Shown in pieces: positions 53,501-64,000 of a stretch of 64,000 bases of DNA. The DNA comes from Pelagophyceae sp. CCMP2097 (lineage: Eukaryota > Sar > Pelagophyceae): the NCBI GenBank assembly GCA_026770575.1, contig MU657206.1, positions 237,255-301,254 of the forward strand, written 5' to 3'. Position numbers and translations under genes: made by a program. The first letter of the stretch is position 1. Every line of letters starts with the position of its first letter. Under the pieces are notes generated by a model. The model was not told the origin of the DNA, searched no databases, and saw only the letters and a list, made by a program, of their open reading frames with translations.

Positions 53501-54358
53501 GGCAGACAGGCGGTCCGCCGACGGCGGCGTCACAGCCGCGGCAGGTTGCGCGGCGGGGGCATCGGCGAGAAAGACGGATAGGCGGTTCGTCGATGTCGGC
53601 GTCGGCGCGGCCGCAACGGATTTCGTGGCTGGAGCCTCTGCGAGAAAGGCAGCCAGGCGGTTTGCCGATCTCGGCGTCGGCGCAGCCGCGGCAGGTTGTG
53701 CGGCGGGAGCGTCGGCGAGAAAGGCAGCCAGACGATTCGCCGACGTCGGTGTCGGCGCAGCCACGGTGGCGGCTTTCGTGACGGGGACCTTGGCTAGAAA
53801 GGCTGACAGGCGGTTCGCCTTCGTCGGCGTCGGCGCGGCGGCGGCAGGTTGTGCGGCGGGGACGTCTGCGAGGAAGGCTGACAGGCGGTTCACAGGCGCT
53901 TCTTGCCTTGCCGGCATGGGTTGCGGCTGGACCGGCGGCTTTTCGGGCGCGGGCTCCGAGGCGTCGCTGTCCGAGGCGTCGGCGTCGAAGATGTCGTCGC
54001 CGAACGCGTCGGCGCCGAACGCGTCCGCGCTCACGGCGTCATGCTCGAAGCCGTCGTCCTCGGCTAGGCCATAAAACGACTCGGGCGCCCGCGCCGGTCC
54101 TGGCTGCACTTGCCGCGGCTGCGGTGGTACGGCGTCGACGACGGGCGCCGTGGCCGCGAGGCTCGGCGGCTTCAACCGCGCGGGAGGCGGTGGTGGCCGC
54201 CAGGCGGCCGCAGGCGGCGCCCGCGTCCGAGGCTCCGGTGGCGCTTCTTCGGCGTTGAGGTGCGTCCGTGCCTCTTCCGCCATTTGCGCCGTCCGTGCTT
54301 CTTCCGCCATTTGCGCCGTCCATGCCTCCCATTGCGCCGTTCGTGCCTCTTCCATCAT
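50537..54358 (-). CDS. 1254-residue coiled-coil protein with RLSAFLA repeats, unknown
   Basis: Exons 54358-52286 and 52228-50537 join in phase 0 across an intron with GTGCGT and GTTAG, turning two apparent genes into one. The N-terminus repeats EEARTAQ(M)A units. Residues about 160-310 hold six copies of a 20-28-residue unit, (A/D/V)NRL(S/A)(A/V)FLA followed by an Ala/Pro linker. Two copies of a 40-residue unit follow, each with QPVFCTS and TNTEA and ending HVLQ. From about residue 420 onward the protein is almost entirely Ala/Glu/Arg coiled coil, ending with three QL(V/x)xxKxQLxLxxxAL segments and a basic tail (PPPKAKRRGVFG). A structural or scaffold role is likely. No family recognised. Confidence 0.68.
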
Positions 54359-54638
54359 TTGCGCCAGCCTGGGTGCATGCGTGCGCCAGAGCGCAGGCGA
54401 GGCACTTCACGCGGCTTCGACTCACAGCGAGGCAAAGTGCCGCGTCGACTCAGCCGAGTCGTGCGCGCTCCGAGCCGCCTGCGACGCGAGCTTGCGGCGC
54501 CGCTCCTATCGTTGCGGTGAGGGGCGATCCCACGCAAAAAATATCATCGAAGACATGATCGCACGTCTCGAGCTCGCGTGATGTCCTCGAGCTCAGCCTC
54601 GTCCGCCGGCGACGGGGGCGCCGCGTCGAGCCGGAGGC

Positions 54639-55392
54639 CTAGCGGGGCGCGGTGGGCGCGGCCGACCGCCCGCCGCCCCGCCGAGCTCCTGCCCGGGGGC
54701 GGCGCATCGTACCGCCGCGGTCGGCGCGCTCCGGCGCGGGCTCTGGTTCCACCGGCGCGGCCTGGCTGATTGGCTGGCCGCCCGTGGCGAAGACGAGCGC
54801 GAGCGGCCTTTGCGCGACGCGGAGTTTGAGCAGGATGCCCGCAAAGGCCTCGATCGTGGGGTCAATAATCATGTCCCAGTCTTCGGTGCGGTCGAGCGAC
54901 GACGCCTCGCCGAGCGCCGAGAGCGCCACCAATTCGTCGGACGGCGCGACCTCGCGCGCGGCCACCCCGCTCCGCGCCGCCTCGACGATGACGAGCCGCC
55001 GCGAGAACTGCGCCGCGTCGCCGCCCGCCTCGGGCGCCTCGAAGCGCGCCAGCGCCAGCGAGACGCCCAGCGGGCCGTCAAGGAAGATAACGCGCTTGAG
55101 CAGCCCGGCCCCGCGCAGTGCAGCAAACGCCGTCGACGCGTCGTTGCGGAGAACCGCGGCGACCTGGCCCTCGCTCTCCTGGATGAGCCGCTGCGTCTCA
55201 ACCAGGTCCTCGCTCTGCTCCAGCAGCGCCACCTAAGGGACGTCGCCCTCCGGCACGCAGCGCCTCGACGGCGACTCGCGGAGAGCGCTGTCGACAGGGC
55301 CCCGGGAGACTCGCCGTGCGTTGCGCGAGCGCCTGCCGCCGCATACGCACGAACCGTGTGAGGTCGACGTTGGGGTCCATTGGACCCGACAT
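54639..55392 (-). CDS. 211-residue protein of unknown function
   Basis: Two exons (55392-55351, 55232-54639) joined in phase 0. The ordered part starts MSGPMDPNVDLTRFVALLEQ and continues RLIQESEGQVAAVLRNDAST, GLLKRVIFLDGPLGVSLALA, RRLVIVEAARSG and DWDMIIDPTIEAFAGILLKL; alternating hydrophobic strands and helices suggest a small globular alpha/beta fold. The last 45 residues are Pro/Arg/Gly-rich. No family recognised. Its start lies 393 bp from that of the hydrolase-TPR gene on the other strand. Confidence 0.55.
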
Positions 55393-55785
55393 CGCCCCGC
55401 CCCGGGGCAGATTCGAGTCCTCGTGCCACTGGCAGGAACGCAATTTTTGGGATCGTCGCAACGCTGCAACGTGCTTTTAAAGACCACGCAGCTACCCACG
55501 CGACAGTTGGGCGGACGACCTGCAGTGCGAGGCTCCCTTGGCCGAGCTGCGAGGAGGCCGAACTACCAAAACGCCCATGCATTTACGATTGATGCGTCTG
55601 CTGCTTCGAGCCGCATCCGAGCGGCGCGACGTAGACTTGCTGCTGGAAGGGTCTAACTCATGGGAAGCTGCATCGCGATCTTTTAGGCGATTCAAAAAAG
55701 CCAGGCTGAAAAGTTTACTCCGAGGCCGCTCTTTGGCGCTCTTGGAGCAGGTGCGGCGGTGGTGATCGTCGTGCGGGAGGCCGCG
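55393..55785. other. divergent intergenic region
   Basis: Between two divergently transcribed start codons; promoters of both neighbours are expected here. A short plus-strand frame starting at 55576 (63 codons, Arg-rich) shows no coding sign and is left out. Confidence 0.45.
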
Positions 55786-58748
55786 ATGGGGACTTCCTCG
55801 TCGAAGGAGGAGGAGGAGGCCGGCGGTGGCAAGAAGGAGGGCGAGTCTACGAGCTATTGGAGCATCGTGCGTCAGGGGTATGACGAGTTGGTCAACGCGA
55901 TTATCCGACCACCGCGCGCCGAGTACGACATCGAGCAGCTGGGGCCGACGCGCTTCGTGTGCGTCTCCCGCCGCTGCGTGCCGCCGCCGGGGCGCGGCGG
56001 ACGTTGCGCCGGGGCCAGCAATTTTTGAATGGACGCTGCGCGAGATGCCTTGCCCAAATTCGCTCGCCCGCGCAGGTACATGGATCGCACGTTCGTCCGG
56101 ACGGACCTGGTGCTGGTGAACCAGCGCGGCCTCGCGCTGCAGTGCTCGTATGATCAAAAAGCAGGACGGCGTCCCTTTGAACGACTCCTCGGAGCCTCTG
56201 GGCCAGAGGCCGCGGCCTTTGAGCCGGTCGCAGGCCGCGCCTCGTTGATGCGACGTTGGTAGGCACTGGGAGCCGGAGGAGCGGCCGGCGGAGGAGCTGC
56301 CGTGCGTGGTGTTCATGCACGGCAACTCGTCGGCGCGGCTCGAGGGGCTCAACCAGCTGGCCGTCTGCCTGCGCTTCGGGCTGACGCTGTTCTCCTTCGA
56401 CTGCGCCGGGTCGGGCAAGAGCGAGGGCAAGTACGTCTCGTTGGGCTGGTGGGAGAAGGACGACCTGCGCGTCGTCGTCGACCACCTGCGCGGCTCGGGC
56501 TCCGTCGCGCGCATCGCCGTCTGGGGCCGGTCCATGGGCGCGGTCACGGGCCTTTTGTACCAGGTGCAGGACGCGGACCTGCTGGACGGCGAAATGTCGG
56601 TGAATGCGATGGTCCTCGACTCTCCCTTTTGCGACTTTTGCCAGCTCGCCGAAGAGCTCGTCTCCAAGGGCCGTGACCGCGGCGTCGTCGTGCCGAGCGT
56701 CGTGACCAGGATGGCGCTGACCATGCTGGGCAACAGCGTCCAGTCCATCGCCGGCTTTGACATTCACGCGCTGTCGGCGCGCACGTTTGTCAACCGGTGC
56801 CAGCTGCCCGCGTTGTTCATCTGCGCCAAGCACGACGACTTCATCGGCACGCACCACACGCTCTCGCTGCACGCCGGCTACGCCGGGCCCAAGGAGCTGA
56901 TCGTCGCCGACGGCGACCACAATACTTTGCGCAGCTCCAAGTCGCTCCTCGCCGTCGGGACGTTCCTCCAGCGCGTGCTGCAGGTGCCGCCGCAGTGGGC
57001 CGCCTCGACGGCGAACAAGAACATCAGCTACGGCAACCTGCCCTGGCGCCAGGCGGCGCGCCGCCTGGGCGGGGACCAGGGCGTCGGCTACGGCAAGGGC
57101 AAGGTCGACGAGCTGCGCCAAAAGATCGGCGGCGCCATGGGCGCCATCGGCTACGGCGACGAGGACGACGGCGACGACGGCGCCACGGTGGCGCCGAAGC
57201 GCACCAAGCAGGAGCAGCAGTGGTGCGTCGACCAGGCGCATTACTACTGCAACCGCGGCAACACCTTGGAGGAGCTCGGCAAGATCGACGCCGCGATTCG
57301 CGCCTACCGCGCGGCCATCACGTACCACGCCGACTACCCGGACGCGCACTACAATTTGGGCATTGCGCTGAAAAACCGCGGCTTTATCGACGAGGCCATT
57401 CGCGAATATCGCCGGACGATCCAAGTCAAGCCGGACCACTCCGACGCGCACAACAATTTGGGCGTCGCTTTAGAAGAGCAGGGCCACGTCGAGGGCGCCA
57501 TCGTGTCGTACGAGGCGGCGATTCGGTGCAACCCGCACCACGCCGAGGCGCACTGCAACCTCGCCGACTCGCTGCAGTCCGTCGGCCGCCTCGCCGAGGC
57601 CGTGCGCGAGTACCACGTGGCCATCGCCCAGAATCCGGGCGACGCGGACACGATCAACAATTTGGGCGTGGCGCTCGAAGCCCAAGGCCAGATCCACGAG
57701 GCCATCCTTGCCTACCAGACGGCCGTGACGAACAAGCCCGAGCACTGGGACGCCCAGTGCAACTTGGCCGACGCGTTGCATCTCCGCGGCGAGTTCGAGC
57801 GCGCCGCCGACGTCTACCGCTTCATCCTCAAGTTCAACCCGACGAACGCGCAAATCGCCTCGTCGCTCGGAAACGTGCTCCACGCCGCGGGCGACCACGG
57901 CGCCGCGCTGGCGGCCTACGAGGTGGCGGTAAAGCACAACCCGCTGGACACGATCACGCACAACAACATGGGCATTGTCTTGCAGACGATGGGCGAGGTG
58001 CGTGCACGCACTCGTCTCTTTGCGGCATCTCAAACCCGCAAAACTTAGGTGCCTCGCGCCATCGCCGCGTACCGCGCCGCGCTGGGCCACGACGTCTCGT
58101 ACAGCATTGCGCACTACAACCTCGGCGTGGCGCTGCAGTCGGTGCGCCGGCTGGAAGAGGCCGTGGAGGCGTACTCGGCCGCCGTGCGCCACCGGCCCGA
58201 CTACGCGGATGCTTTCAACAACATGGGCTACGCGCTCCAGCAGCTCGGCGACGTCCCCGGCGCCGTCGACGCGTACCGCGCCGCGCTCAAAGCGCGGCCG
58301 CAATTTACGTCGGCGCAGACAAACCTCAGGCAGGCAGAGGAACTCGTCGCCGCGCAGGCGCTCAAGGCCCAGCAAACCGCGTGGAAACCGCCGCGGCAAA
58401 CGGAAGCGCCGCCCGCCGCGACGCAGCGAGCCGCGGCACCCGCCGCAGCAAAGCCCGCGCCGCGGCCGCCCGCGGCGCCCGCGGCGCCGCCCCCGGCCGA
58501 CAGCGCGGCGAGGACACTACAACCGCTCAAGGGGCCGCGGAACACGTCGCCGCCGCCGCCGCAGCGCGCCGCCCCCGCCGCGGCGAAAGCCATGAGCGGA
58601 GGAGGCGTACGTGGCCCGCGTCCTCGGATGCGCTCCTCGGGATGCCCCGTGCGACGTTCTCAGACGCGTGCTTCTGTAGGAGAAGCGCGACGACAAGAAG
58701 AAGAGCGTCTTCAGTTCGGTGTTTGGGGATTATGGATGGGGCTTTTAG
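55786..58748 (+). CDS. alpha/beta hydrolase fused to TPR repeats, probably N-myristoylated
   Basis: Five exons (55786-55958, 56076-56147, 56263-57997, 58049-58606, 58680-58748) give 868 residues. The start MGTSSSKEEEE fits the N-myristoylation rule (Gly2, Ser6, Lys7). The hydrolase has the oxyanion region VVFMHGNSSARLEGL, nucleophile serine in WGRSMGAVTG, aspartate in FICAKHDDFIG and histidine in VADGDHNTL. From residue about 390, after an acidic linker, run roughly ten TPR units, e.g. NRGNTLEELGKIDAAIRAYR, YNLGIALKNRGFIDEAIREY and FNNMGYALQQLGDVPGAVDA. A Pro/Ala-rich linker and SVFSSVFGDYGWGF end the protein. Hydrolase relatives are acyl-protein or lipid hydrolases; the TPR array would recruit partners. 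Confidence 0.87.
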
Positions 58749-59167
58749 GACGCGGCGTCGAGCGCACGGCTCCTTAAGGAAGCCTCGTTTGCAAACCTCT
58801 TAACTCATGCCTCTTGCGCGTCGTCGCCCTGGGCCGGCCCGCCGGCGGACGCTGCACAACCGTGCGTCTCCTTCGGGGCGGGCGGCGCGCGCACCTCGAC
58901 TGGCAGTGGCATCGCCGGGCCTTCGGTCGGGGGGGGATTCGAATCGTGTCCGCTCAAATATCGCTAAAGCTCGTCAACTATGAACTCAGGCCGACTTTAG
59001 ATGTTTCCGCAAACGAGCTGCCACCCTTAGAGGCGCCGTCGAGGACAGAGCCTGGGGCGTGGGTGAACTCCCATTCCTCTCGACAGGATGCATGCACACT
59101 TTTTAAAGTAAGGGCTGTTTTCGGCGAAGGCCAACCTTGGCTTTTTTTGCCCAGGGGGACGGCGGCC
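58749..59167. other. intergenic, no gene seen
   Basis: Between the hydrolase-TPR stop and the transporter start, both on the plus strand. It should contain the transporter promoter. A G run (about 58928) is the only local feature. Confidence 0.45.
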
Positions 59168-60917
59168 ATGGAGGACGACCGCTTGTTGAACGCGGGCGAG
59201 AAGAAGGGTATCCACCCCGCGTTTGCCGTCGTCTTCGCGCTCAACTATATGATGGGTGCGTCTGCGTTTTCCCCGACGGCTCCTCCACGGCGCCGCGGCT
59301 CCGCCGTGTTCTCCGCCGGCGCCTTTGCCCGCACCTGTTGGCGGCACGCTTTTGCATAGGCGCCGGTTTCCTGACGCTGCCGCGCGCCTTTGTGGACTGC
59401 TCCGTGGCCGTGGGAATCGGGCTCACGGTGGTCATCGCTTTCGGCGCCTCCGTCAGCGCAGAGTGCCTCCTCGACGCCATGTAAGTCACCCGCCGGAACG
59501 CGCGGGGGGGGGGGGAGGGGAAATCCGCTGGGGCGGACTTTGGGGCGGACTTATGCGTTTCAGGGCGCGCGCGACGGACCTGCTGAGCGCGCGCGCGCTG
59601 GCGGAGGACGAGTCGCTCAACGCTTTGGCGCAGCGGCCGAAGCGATCCTCGCCGCCGCGCGCGCGCGAGCAGCGCTACCCGCAGCTGACGGAGCTGTGCA
59701 CGCTGTTCCTCGGCGACCGCGGCAACGCTGCGTACTGCGGCTTGCTGCTCTGCTACATGACGTGCTCGCTCTGGGCCTACGCGGCCATCTTCGCCGCCGC
59801 GCTGGAGACGCACTTTGGGTGCTCCACCTCGACGCAGCCGCTCTTCGTCGCGCTATTTGGCGTGATGGTCGTGCCGCTGACAATGCGCGACTTATCCGAA
59901 CAGAAAAACGTCCAGACGGCCCTCGCCGTCGGCCGCACGGTCATGCTCGTCGTCATGATCGTCACCGCCGCGAGCGTCATGATCAGAGACGGGCCGCTGG
60001 ACGAGACGCGCGGCGGCGACGATTTCCTCCTCGCCGCGCCCAAGACGTGGCGAGACGCCGCAAGAGCCTCGAGCGTCGTCGCCTTTGCCTTTGCGCTCCA
60101 CCACTCCGTGCCCCAGATCTGCGAGCCCGTGAGGCTTGTCTTCGCGACGAGGAAAGAGTCTGAGGATCCAAACGCAGGTACACTCGCCAGCACGGCCGGC
60201 TTTCGAGCTCAACCTTGTCTTCCGCCGCAGTTTCTGCGCCGCGGCTTTGATCTACATCGCTTTTGCCGCGACGGTGGCGACGTACTTTGGCGACGCGACG
60301 CTGTCGTCGGCGAACCTGGACTGGCAGACTTACCACACCGACGAGTTTGCTCCAGAGATGTCGCGCGCCCTGACGAAGATGCTCTCCCAGTTTGTGAGTG
60401 GCCCTCCCGCGCCCGCCAAACTCCTATTTTCGAAACCAGGTCGTGCTCTACCCGGCGATTAACGTCGTGGCGTCGTACCCGCTGAACGCGATCACGCTCG
60501 GCGACGCCATCCTGGCGACGCACCGCCAATACGTCTCGCTCTCTCCCGACGCCGCGACGCCGCCGGGCCACAAGATCGCGGCGCGCGTATTGGCCGCCTG
60601 CCCGCCGCTCATCGGCGCTGCGCTTGTGTCGGACATTTCGAAGATTACGTCCGTTACCGGCGTCTTCGGCATCGCCATGTGCGCAGTCGTCCCGGGCCTC
60701 GTCTCGCTCTCCGCGAAGCGCATGGTCCCGGGCGTCAACGCCCACGCCTCCGCGCTCAACGGCGTGGGGAGCGCCATCCTCCTCGTGAGTCGTTGCGTAC
60801 TGATGCGGGCCGTCCTGACAGACGCCCCGGCCCAAAGCCCCGCCCGGCCCAAAGCCGACGTATACCGCGCAGACCATCGGCGGCACGCTCCTGACGCTGT
60901 CCATGGTCTTCGTATAG
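59168..60917 (+). CDS. amino-acid/auxin permease-type transporter (AAAP/SLC36-38)
   Basis: Six exons (59168-59255, 59360-59480, 59564-60157, 60231-60393, 60440-60784, 60873-60917) give 451 residues with about eleven hydrophobic segments. M1 is FALNYMMGAGFLTLPRAFVD, restored by splicing and containing the family's GxGxLxLP motif. Later segments include YCGLLLCYMTCSLWAYAAIF, VVAFAFALHHSVPQICEPVR (family: FAFxCHxxxPxI) and QFVVLYPAINVVASYPLNAI. AAAP proteins move neutral amino acids with H+ or Na+ across plasma or vacuolar membranes. The exon 3 donor (GTCTGA at 60158) is weak and was chosen for frame. Confidence 0.83.
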
Positions 60918-61209
60918 CGGCCCGCCGACGCCCGCGCCCCGCGGCCGGCGCCGAGGGAGCGCCTTGGCGGCCTCCCTTTGCACGCGTACTAACAATTTTG
61001 CAGACGGAACCCGAGCAGCGTGTGTCGGCCTCTTGTCGCCGTCGTGGAACAAAAAACAAACAAAAAACCTCGAGATGTTCGGTTTGTAAACTTTGGAATC
61101 CTCGTCACTTTTAGCGACACCCCGTTCTAGCTCGACGCGGACGCCTTCGACGACGGGCCCCTGTTAAGAGCCCGCGGCGGGAGCCGCTGCGGCCCCTCAG
61201 GTCTCCAAA

Positions 61210-63425
61210 ATGTTCGAAAGAGTGCAGCGGCTCAAGGAGCGGGCCATCGACGGGGCGATCAACGCTTTGGACCGCACCGAGGACTTCGTCGGCACGGCGC
61301 GCGATCGCGACGACGACGATGCCGCTGCTGAAGACCCCTTTAGCGACCCGCGCATCCAGGAATGGGAGGACGGCGTGCGCGCCGAGTGCCGCGCGGAGAT
61401 TGAGCTCCAGACGGAAGCCTTTGAGGCCCGCATCCACGACCTCGAGGTGCGCACCACGCCTCGGTTGCGATCTCCAGTGCTTGGGTAGGCCGAGCGCGAC
61501 GCCGCGTTTGTGCGCGGCGCCGGCGGCGCCGCGGACGGCGACGACGTGCAGCTCTCGAGGCCAGCCCTCCTGGACGCGCTCCGCAGGGCCGGGGTGACGC
61601 TTGAGCCAGACGAGTCCGTCGTCGACGGCGTGAAGCGCCTCGCCGCGCAGCGCGCCTCGTCGGGCGGCGACGAGTCCGAGGCCCTCAAGGAGATGGAGGC
61701 ACAGCTCGAGATGCTCCGTGAGTACAGAGGACCGCCCGGCATCAAAACGTCCTCGAGGACGCCTCTAGGCTCTCGGTTCAAGGCATCTTCGGCGGCGCAC
61801 GAGCGGGAGACGGCGCAGCTGCGCGAGATTATCACGAGCGCGCGTTCGCTCGCCGGGTCCAAGGCGAGCGAGGCGGAGCGCTTGGAGGGCCGCGGCCGTG
61901 ACGCGCAGGCGCTCATCGACGAGGCGGCGCGCAAGCTCGACGACGCGCGCGAGCGCGGCGCACGGCTCCTCGAGGCCCGAGACGCCGTGAGTCCACCAAA
62001 GGCGAGGGCCGCCAGACTGCCGTCGGAGACGCTTTTCGGACACCACAGTCTGTCCGACGAGAACGCTCCCCGGGGCGAAGAAGACGCTTTTGCCAGGCGA
62101 ACGCGGCGTGCGGCGCGGCGCTGCGCGAGGCGGAGGAGATGCGGACGTTTGGCGACGAGGCCGGCGCGGGCGAGGAGGCGAGCCGGCGCGGCCTCCGAGA
62201 CGCGCGCTTCGACGCTGAAGAGGCCAGAGGTACGCATGCGTGCACCCTGGGGGGAAGTGCATCTACGAACCGCACTCGAGACGATGGACGCCGGTGCTGG
62301 TTGGCTGGCTTGATGGGGGCCGTATCGATCGAACGACGGGCGATTCAGACATTCCTCCCGGAAAAAGGAGAATCCGGAAATTCTACTCTTAGGCGCGAGC
62401 CGCGTCGCGCTCCAGCGCGTCGCGGCCCTCGAAGCGGACGGCGCGGTGAGTCAGGAAACGCCCTGGGTATCAGACGTTTACAACTTGCATCCTCAATCTC
62501 GAGAAAGGTTTGGGATCCCCCGTCGACCCGCCGTCCCGAGAGACCGGCCGCCGGGAGGGCAGCGGTTGACGTGCCCTCCGTGGCGTGCGTGCTCCGGCCG
62601 GGACGAACGCGGGGGAACGGCATTTCTCCTTGCAAGATGTGGAAATCGGGTGATAGAATGACCACAACGTAGCCTGAGTCATATCCTATCTCAACTTGTT
62701 CCTAAGGTCTCAAAACTCGACGCGCAAAACGCCGCCACGGCGCACCGGAACCTCGAAGACGTCGTGCGCAGCCTGCAGTACGTCCCGCGCGCAAACCCGA
62801 GAATGGGACCTCGGGGATCAATGCAGATGCACGCGGCGCGAACGTCGTCGCGTTCGTTGTCCGTCAAATTGACCGAGGCATGACTGGGAGGGTGCTCGAA
62901 GAGCAAATCGCGTGAACTATTGCGTCCAGCGAAAGGTACCTTCGGCAGGTCGCAGCGCGACGCGGATCGGCGGCTCGTTTCGCAGAGGCACGTTGACGAG
63001 CTCGCCGAGTTGAAAGCGGCCCTCACGGTGCGTCACTCGGCGTTGTTGGAGAGAGCAGCGTACTGAGCACACAATCGAGCCATGGCCGCAGCTCAAAGAG
63101 TCGTTTGACGGCGCAGGCGTCGACGGACGAGGCCGCGGCGTCCGAGGATCGCCGGCGCGCCGCCGACGAGGCGCTGCGTGCGGCGAGCGACGACGCGTCC
63201 AAGGCGCGCGCCGAGACGCGCGTTGCGCGCGCGGCAGCGGCGACGGCGCTGTCGTCGAAGCAGCAGGGCGCGACACCGCCGGCGCCGACGTCGACGGGGG
63301 CCACGCCGCCGGGCGCGCCCCGGGCTGCGGCGGCCAGGCAGGCCGCGGCGCCGCCGGGGCCGCCGCCCAAGAAGGGCTTCGCTTCGTTCTTCAACCAGTT
63401 TGTCGACGACGAGCTCGGAGACTAA
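61210..63425 (+). CDS. coiled-coil protein (golgin-like architecture), unknown
   Basis: Seven exons (61210-61446, 61489-61986, 62097-62229, 62393-62445, 62707-62777, 62949-63027, 63117-63425) give 459 residues with all phases consistent. It starts MFERVQRLKERAIDGAINAL, continues through long heptad-rich helices (VRAECRAEIELQTEAFEARI; HERETAQLREIITSARSLAG; RNLEDVVRSLQSQRDADRRL), then an Ala/Thr/Pro linker, and finishes with the short block KKGFASFFNQFVDDELGD. Long coiled coil plus a compact conserved-looking C-terminal peptide is typical of Golgi tethers, but no GRIP or GRAB domain is visible. Exons 4-6 are short (53-79 nt) and depend on frame agreement. Confidence 0.62.
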
Positions 63426-63870
63426 GAAGCCGAGCGGCGGCAAGCGTCGCCGGACGTATGCGCTCCGTGCTGCAAATCTAACGGTATTCACGACTCGGCG
63501 GAGCCCGAGGTGTGCCATCCACGGGGCAGGCACCTGCACGAGGCGGCCGTGCCTGCGCGCCGCCGCGCTGGAAAGCCGTGACGGGACTTGCGACTGACAA
63601 GTTGGCTCAACGCGAGGCGTCGTTTGAGTCAGGTCACTGGTGCCACTACGCTGATGTCGGTGGTATGACGGCCGCTCCACGACTCCAAAGTGGCCAACGT
63701 AGAAAGTGTTGCTACAATTTAGAAATTATTGTAGGAAGTTCCTGCCCCAATTAGAATCGGCTTTCGTGGAAGTGCCCCAATTAGAATCGGAAATTTTCGG
63801 GAGCCTTTTGGGGGAGCATTAGAGCCATCTCATTGGCTGGTTGGATTTCGAGGCAAAGGGTGAAAGCAGC
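63426..63870. other. intergenic with a duplicated 18-bp motif
   Basis: Tail-to-tail spacer. The motif tgccccaattagaatcgg occurs at about 63743 and again 30 bp later at about 63773. GC is lower than average. No gene seen. Confidence 0.5.
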
Positions 63871-64000
63871 TTAGTAGGACGTGGTGTAGGCGGCGGCGTC
63901 GTCCCCCTCGTCCTCGTCCTCCTCGTCGCTCATGTCCTCGTCGTCCTCCTCCGAGGCGAGCACGATGAGCATGGCCTGGTGCTCGGCCGACAAGACGTCT
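63871..64000 (-). CDS. 3' end of an acidic-tailed protein, partial
   Basis: Read on the minus strand from the window edge, a frame stays open to TAA at 63871-63873. It encodes DVLSAEHQAMLIVLASEE, then a dense Glu/Asp run (DDEDMSDEEDEDEGDD), and ends AAAYTTSY. The codons fit the window's GC-rich usage and the convergent arrangement with the coiled-coil gene is normal here. Acidic tails of this kind occur on chaperones and nuclear proteins. The rest of the gene is outside the window. Confidence 0.55.
   Translation of the reverse strand, partial: DVLSAEHQAMLIVLASEEDDEDMSDEEDEDEGDDAAAYTTSY

Noticed and set aside
50724..54074. Two long Ser/Arg/Ala-rich plus-strand frames
   Set aside because: Antisense shadows of the coiled-coil gene (Ala/Glu codons read backward).
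56797..58803. Long Arg-rich plus-strand frame overlapping the hydrolase-TPR gene
   Set aside because: Out-of-frame shadow; the true frame shows catalytic and TPR motifs.
61733..61830. Additional intron after GTGAGT near 61720
   Set aside because: No acceptor gives the required phase and the frame reads through without it.

Overview
Nuclear DNA of a GC-rich, compact eukaryotic genome. Almost every gene here is broken by short GT-AG introns, many only 45-150 nt long and opening with GTGCG, and the reading frame closes exactly across each splice I propose. A probable plastid ribosomal protein L29 precursor carries an A-F-A-P motif after a signal peptide, the mark of plastids of secondary red-algal origin. 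Pro-Thr-rich secreted proteins and the SK(D/S)CAWV cysteine repeat are also familiar from stramenopile algae. I infer a photosynthetic stramenopile, most likely a pelagophyte (Aureococcus or Pelagomonas type). That is inference, not a database match.

Layout. 1-5.3 kb: the 3' end of a WD40 gene, a secreted SGNH hydrolase and a seven-exon gene of unknown function. 5.7-15.2 kb: a Delta14-sterol reductase, a 2-oxoglutarate/Fe(II) oxygenase, a cysteine-rich membrane protein, a DUF3593-DUF2499 fusion, a 57-residue membrane protein, an ankyrin protein and a DedA/VTT membrane protein. 15.5-24.6 kb: a repeat-rich protein with a NUMOD1-like motif, a DnaJ protein, two Pro/Thr-rich secreted or anchored proteins, and a 584-bp miniature inverted-repeat transposon flanked by TA. 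24.8-39.3 kb: an F-box-FIST protein, a GT4 glycosyltransferase, bystin, a membrane-anchored GMC oxidoreductase, a GH30 glucosylceramidase-like enzyme with an inserted ricin-type lectin domain, an SRPK kinase and a pentameric ligand-gated ion channel. 39.3-40.7 kb: an AT-rich, gene-poor island with a TCTG microsatellite and a tRNA-like/SINE-like sequence. 40.7-63.4 kb: three genes of unknown function, an RRM/CCCH RNA-binding protein, tRNA 2-selenouridine synthase, a tail-anchored protein, plastid L29, a TRIC-like channel, a 1254-residue coiled-coil protein, a small unknown protein, an alpha/beta hydrolase-TPR fusion, an amino-acid transporter and a coiled-coil protein. The last 130 bases hold the acidic 3' end of another gene.

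Genes are packed head-to-head (about 165-390 bp apart) or tail-to-tail (about 55-85 bp apart) with no operons. The genes do not form one pathway; this is an ordinary nuclear neighbourhood. The most unusual signals are in the introns. Two consecutive introns of the gene at 3.0-5.4 kb are recognisable copies of each other (introner-like), and several other introns contain 20-26 bp internal tandem duplications. Exon coordinates are my own reading of splice sites, checked by frame but not by transcripts.
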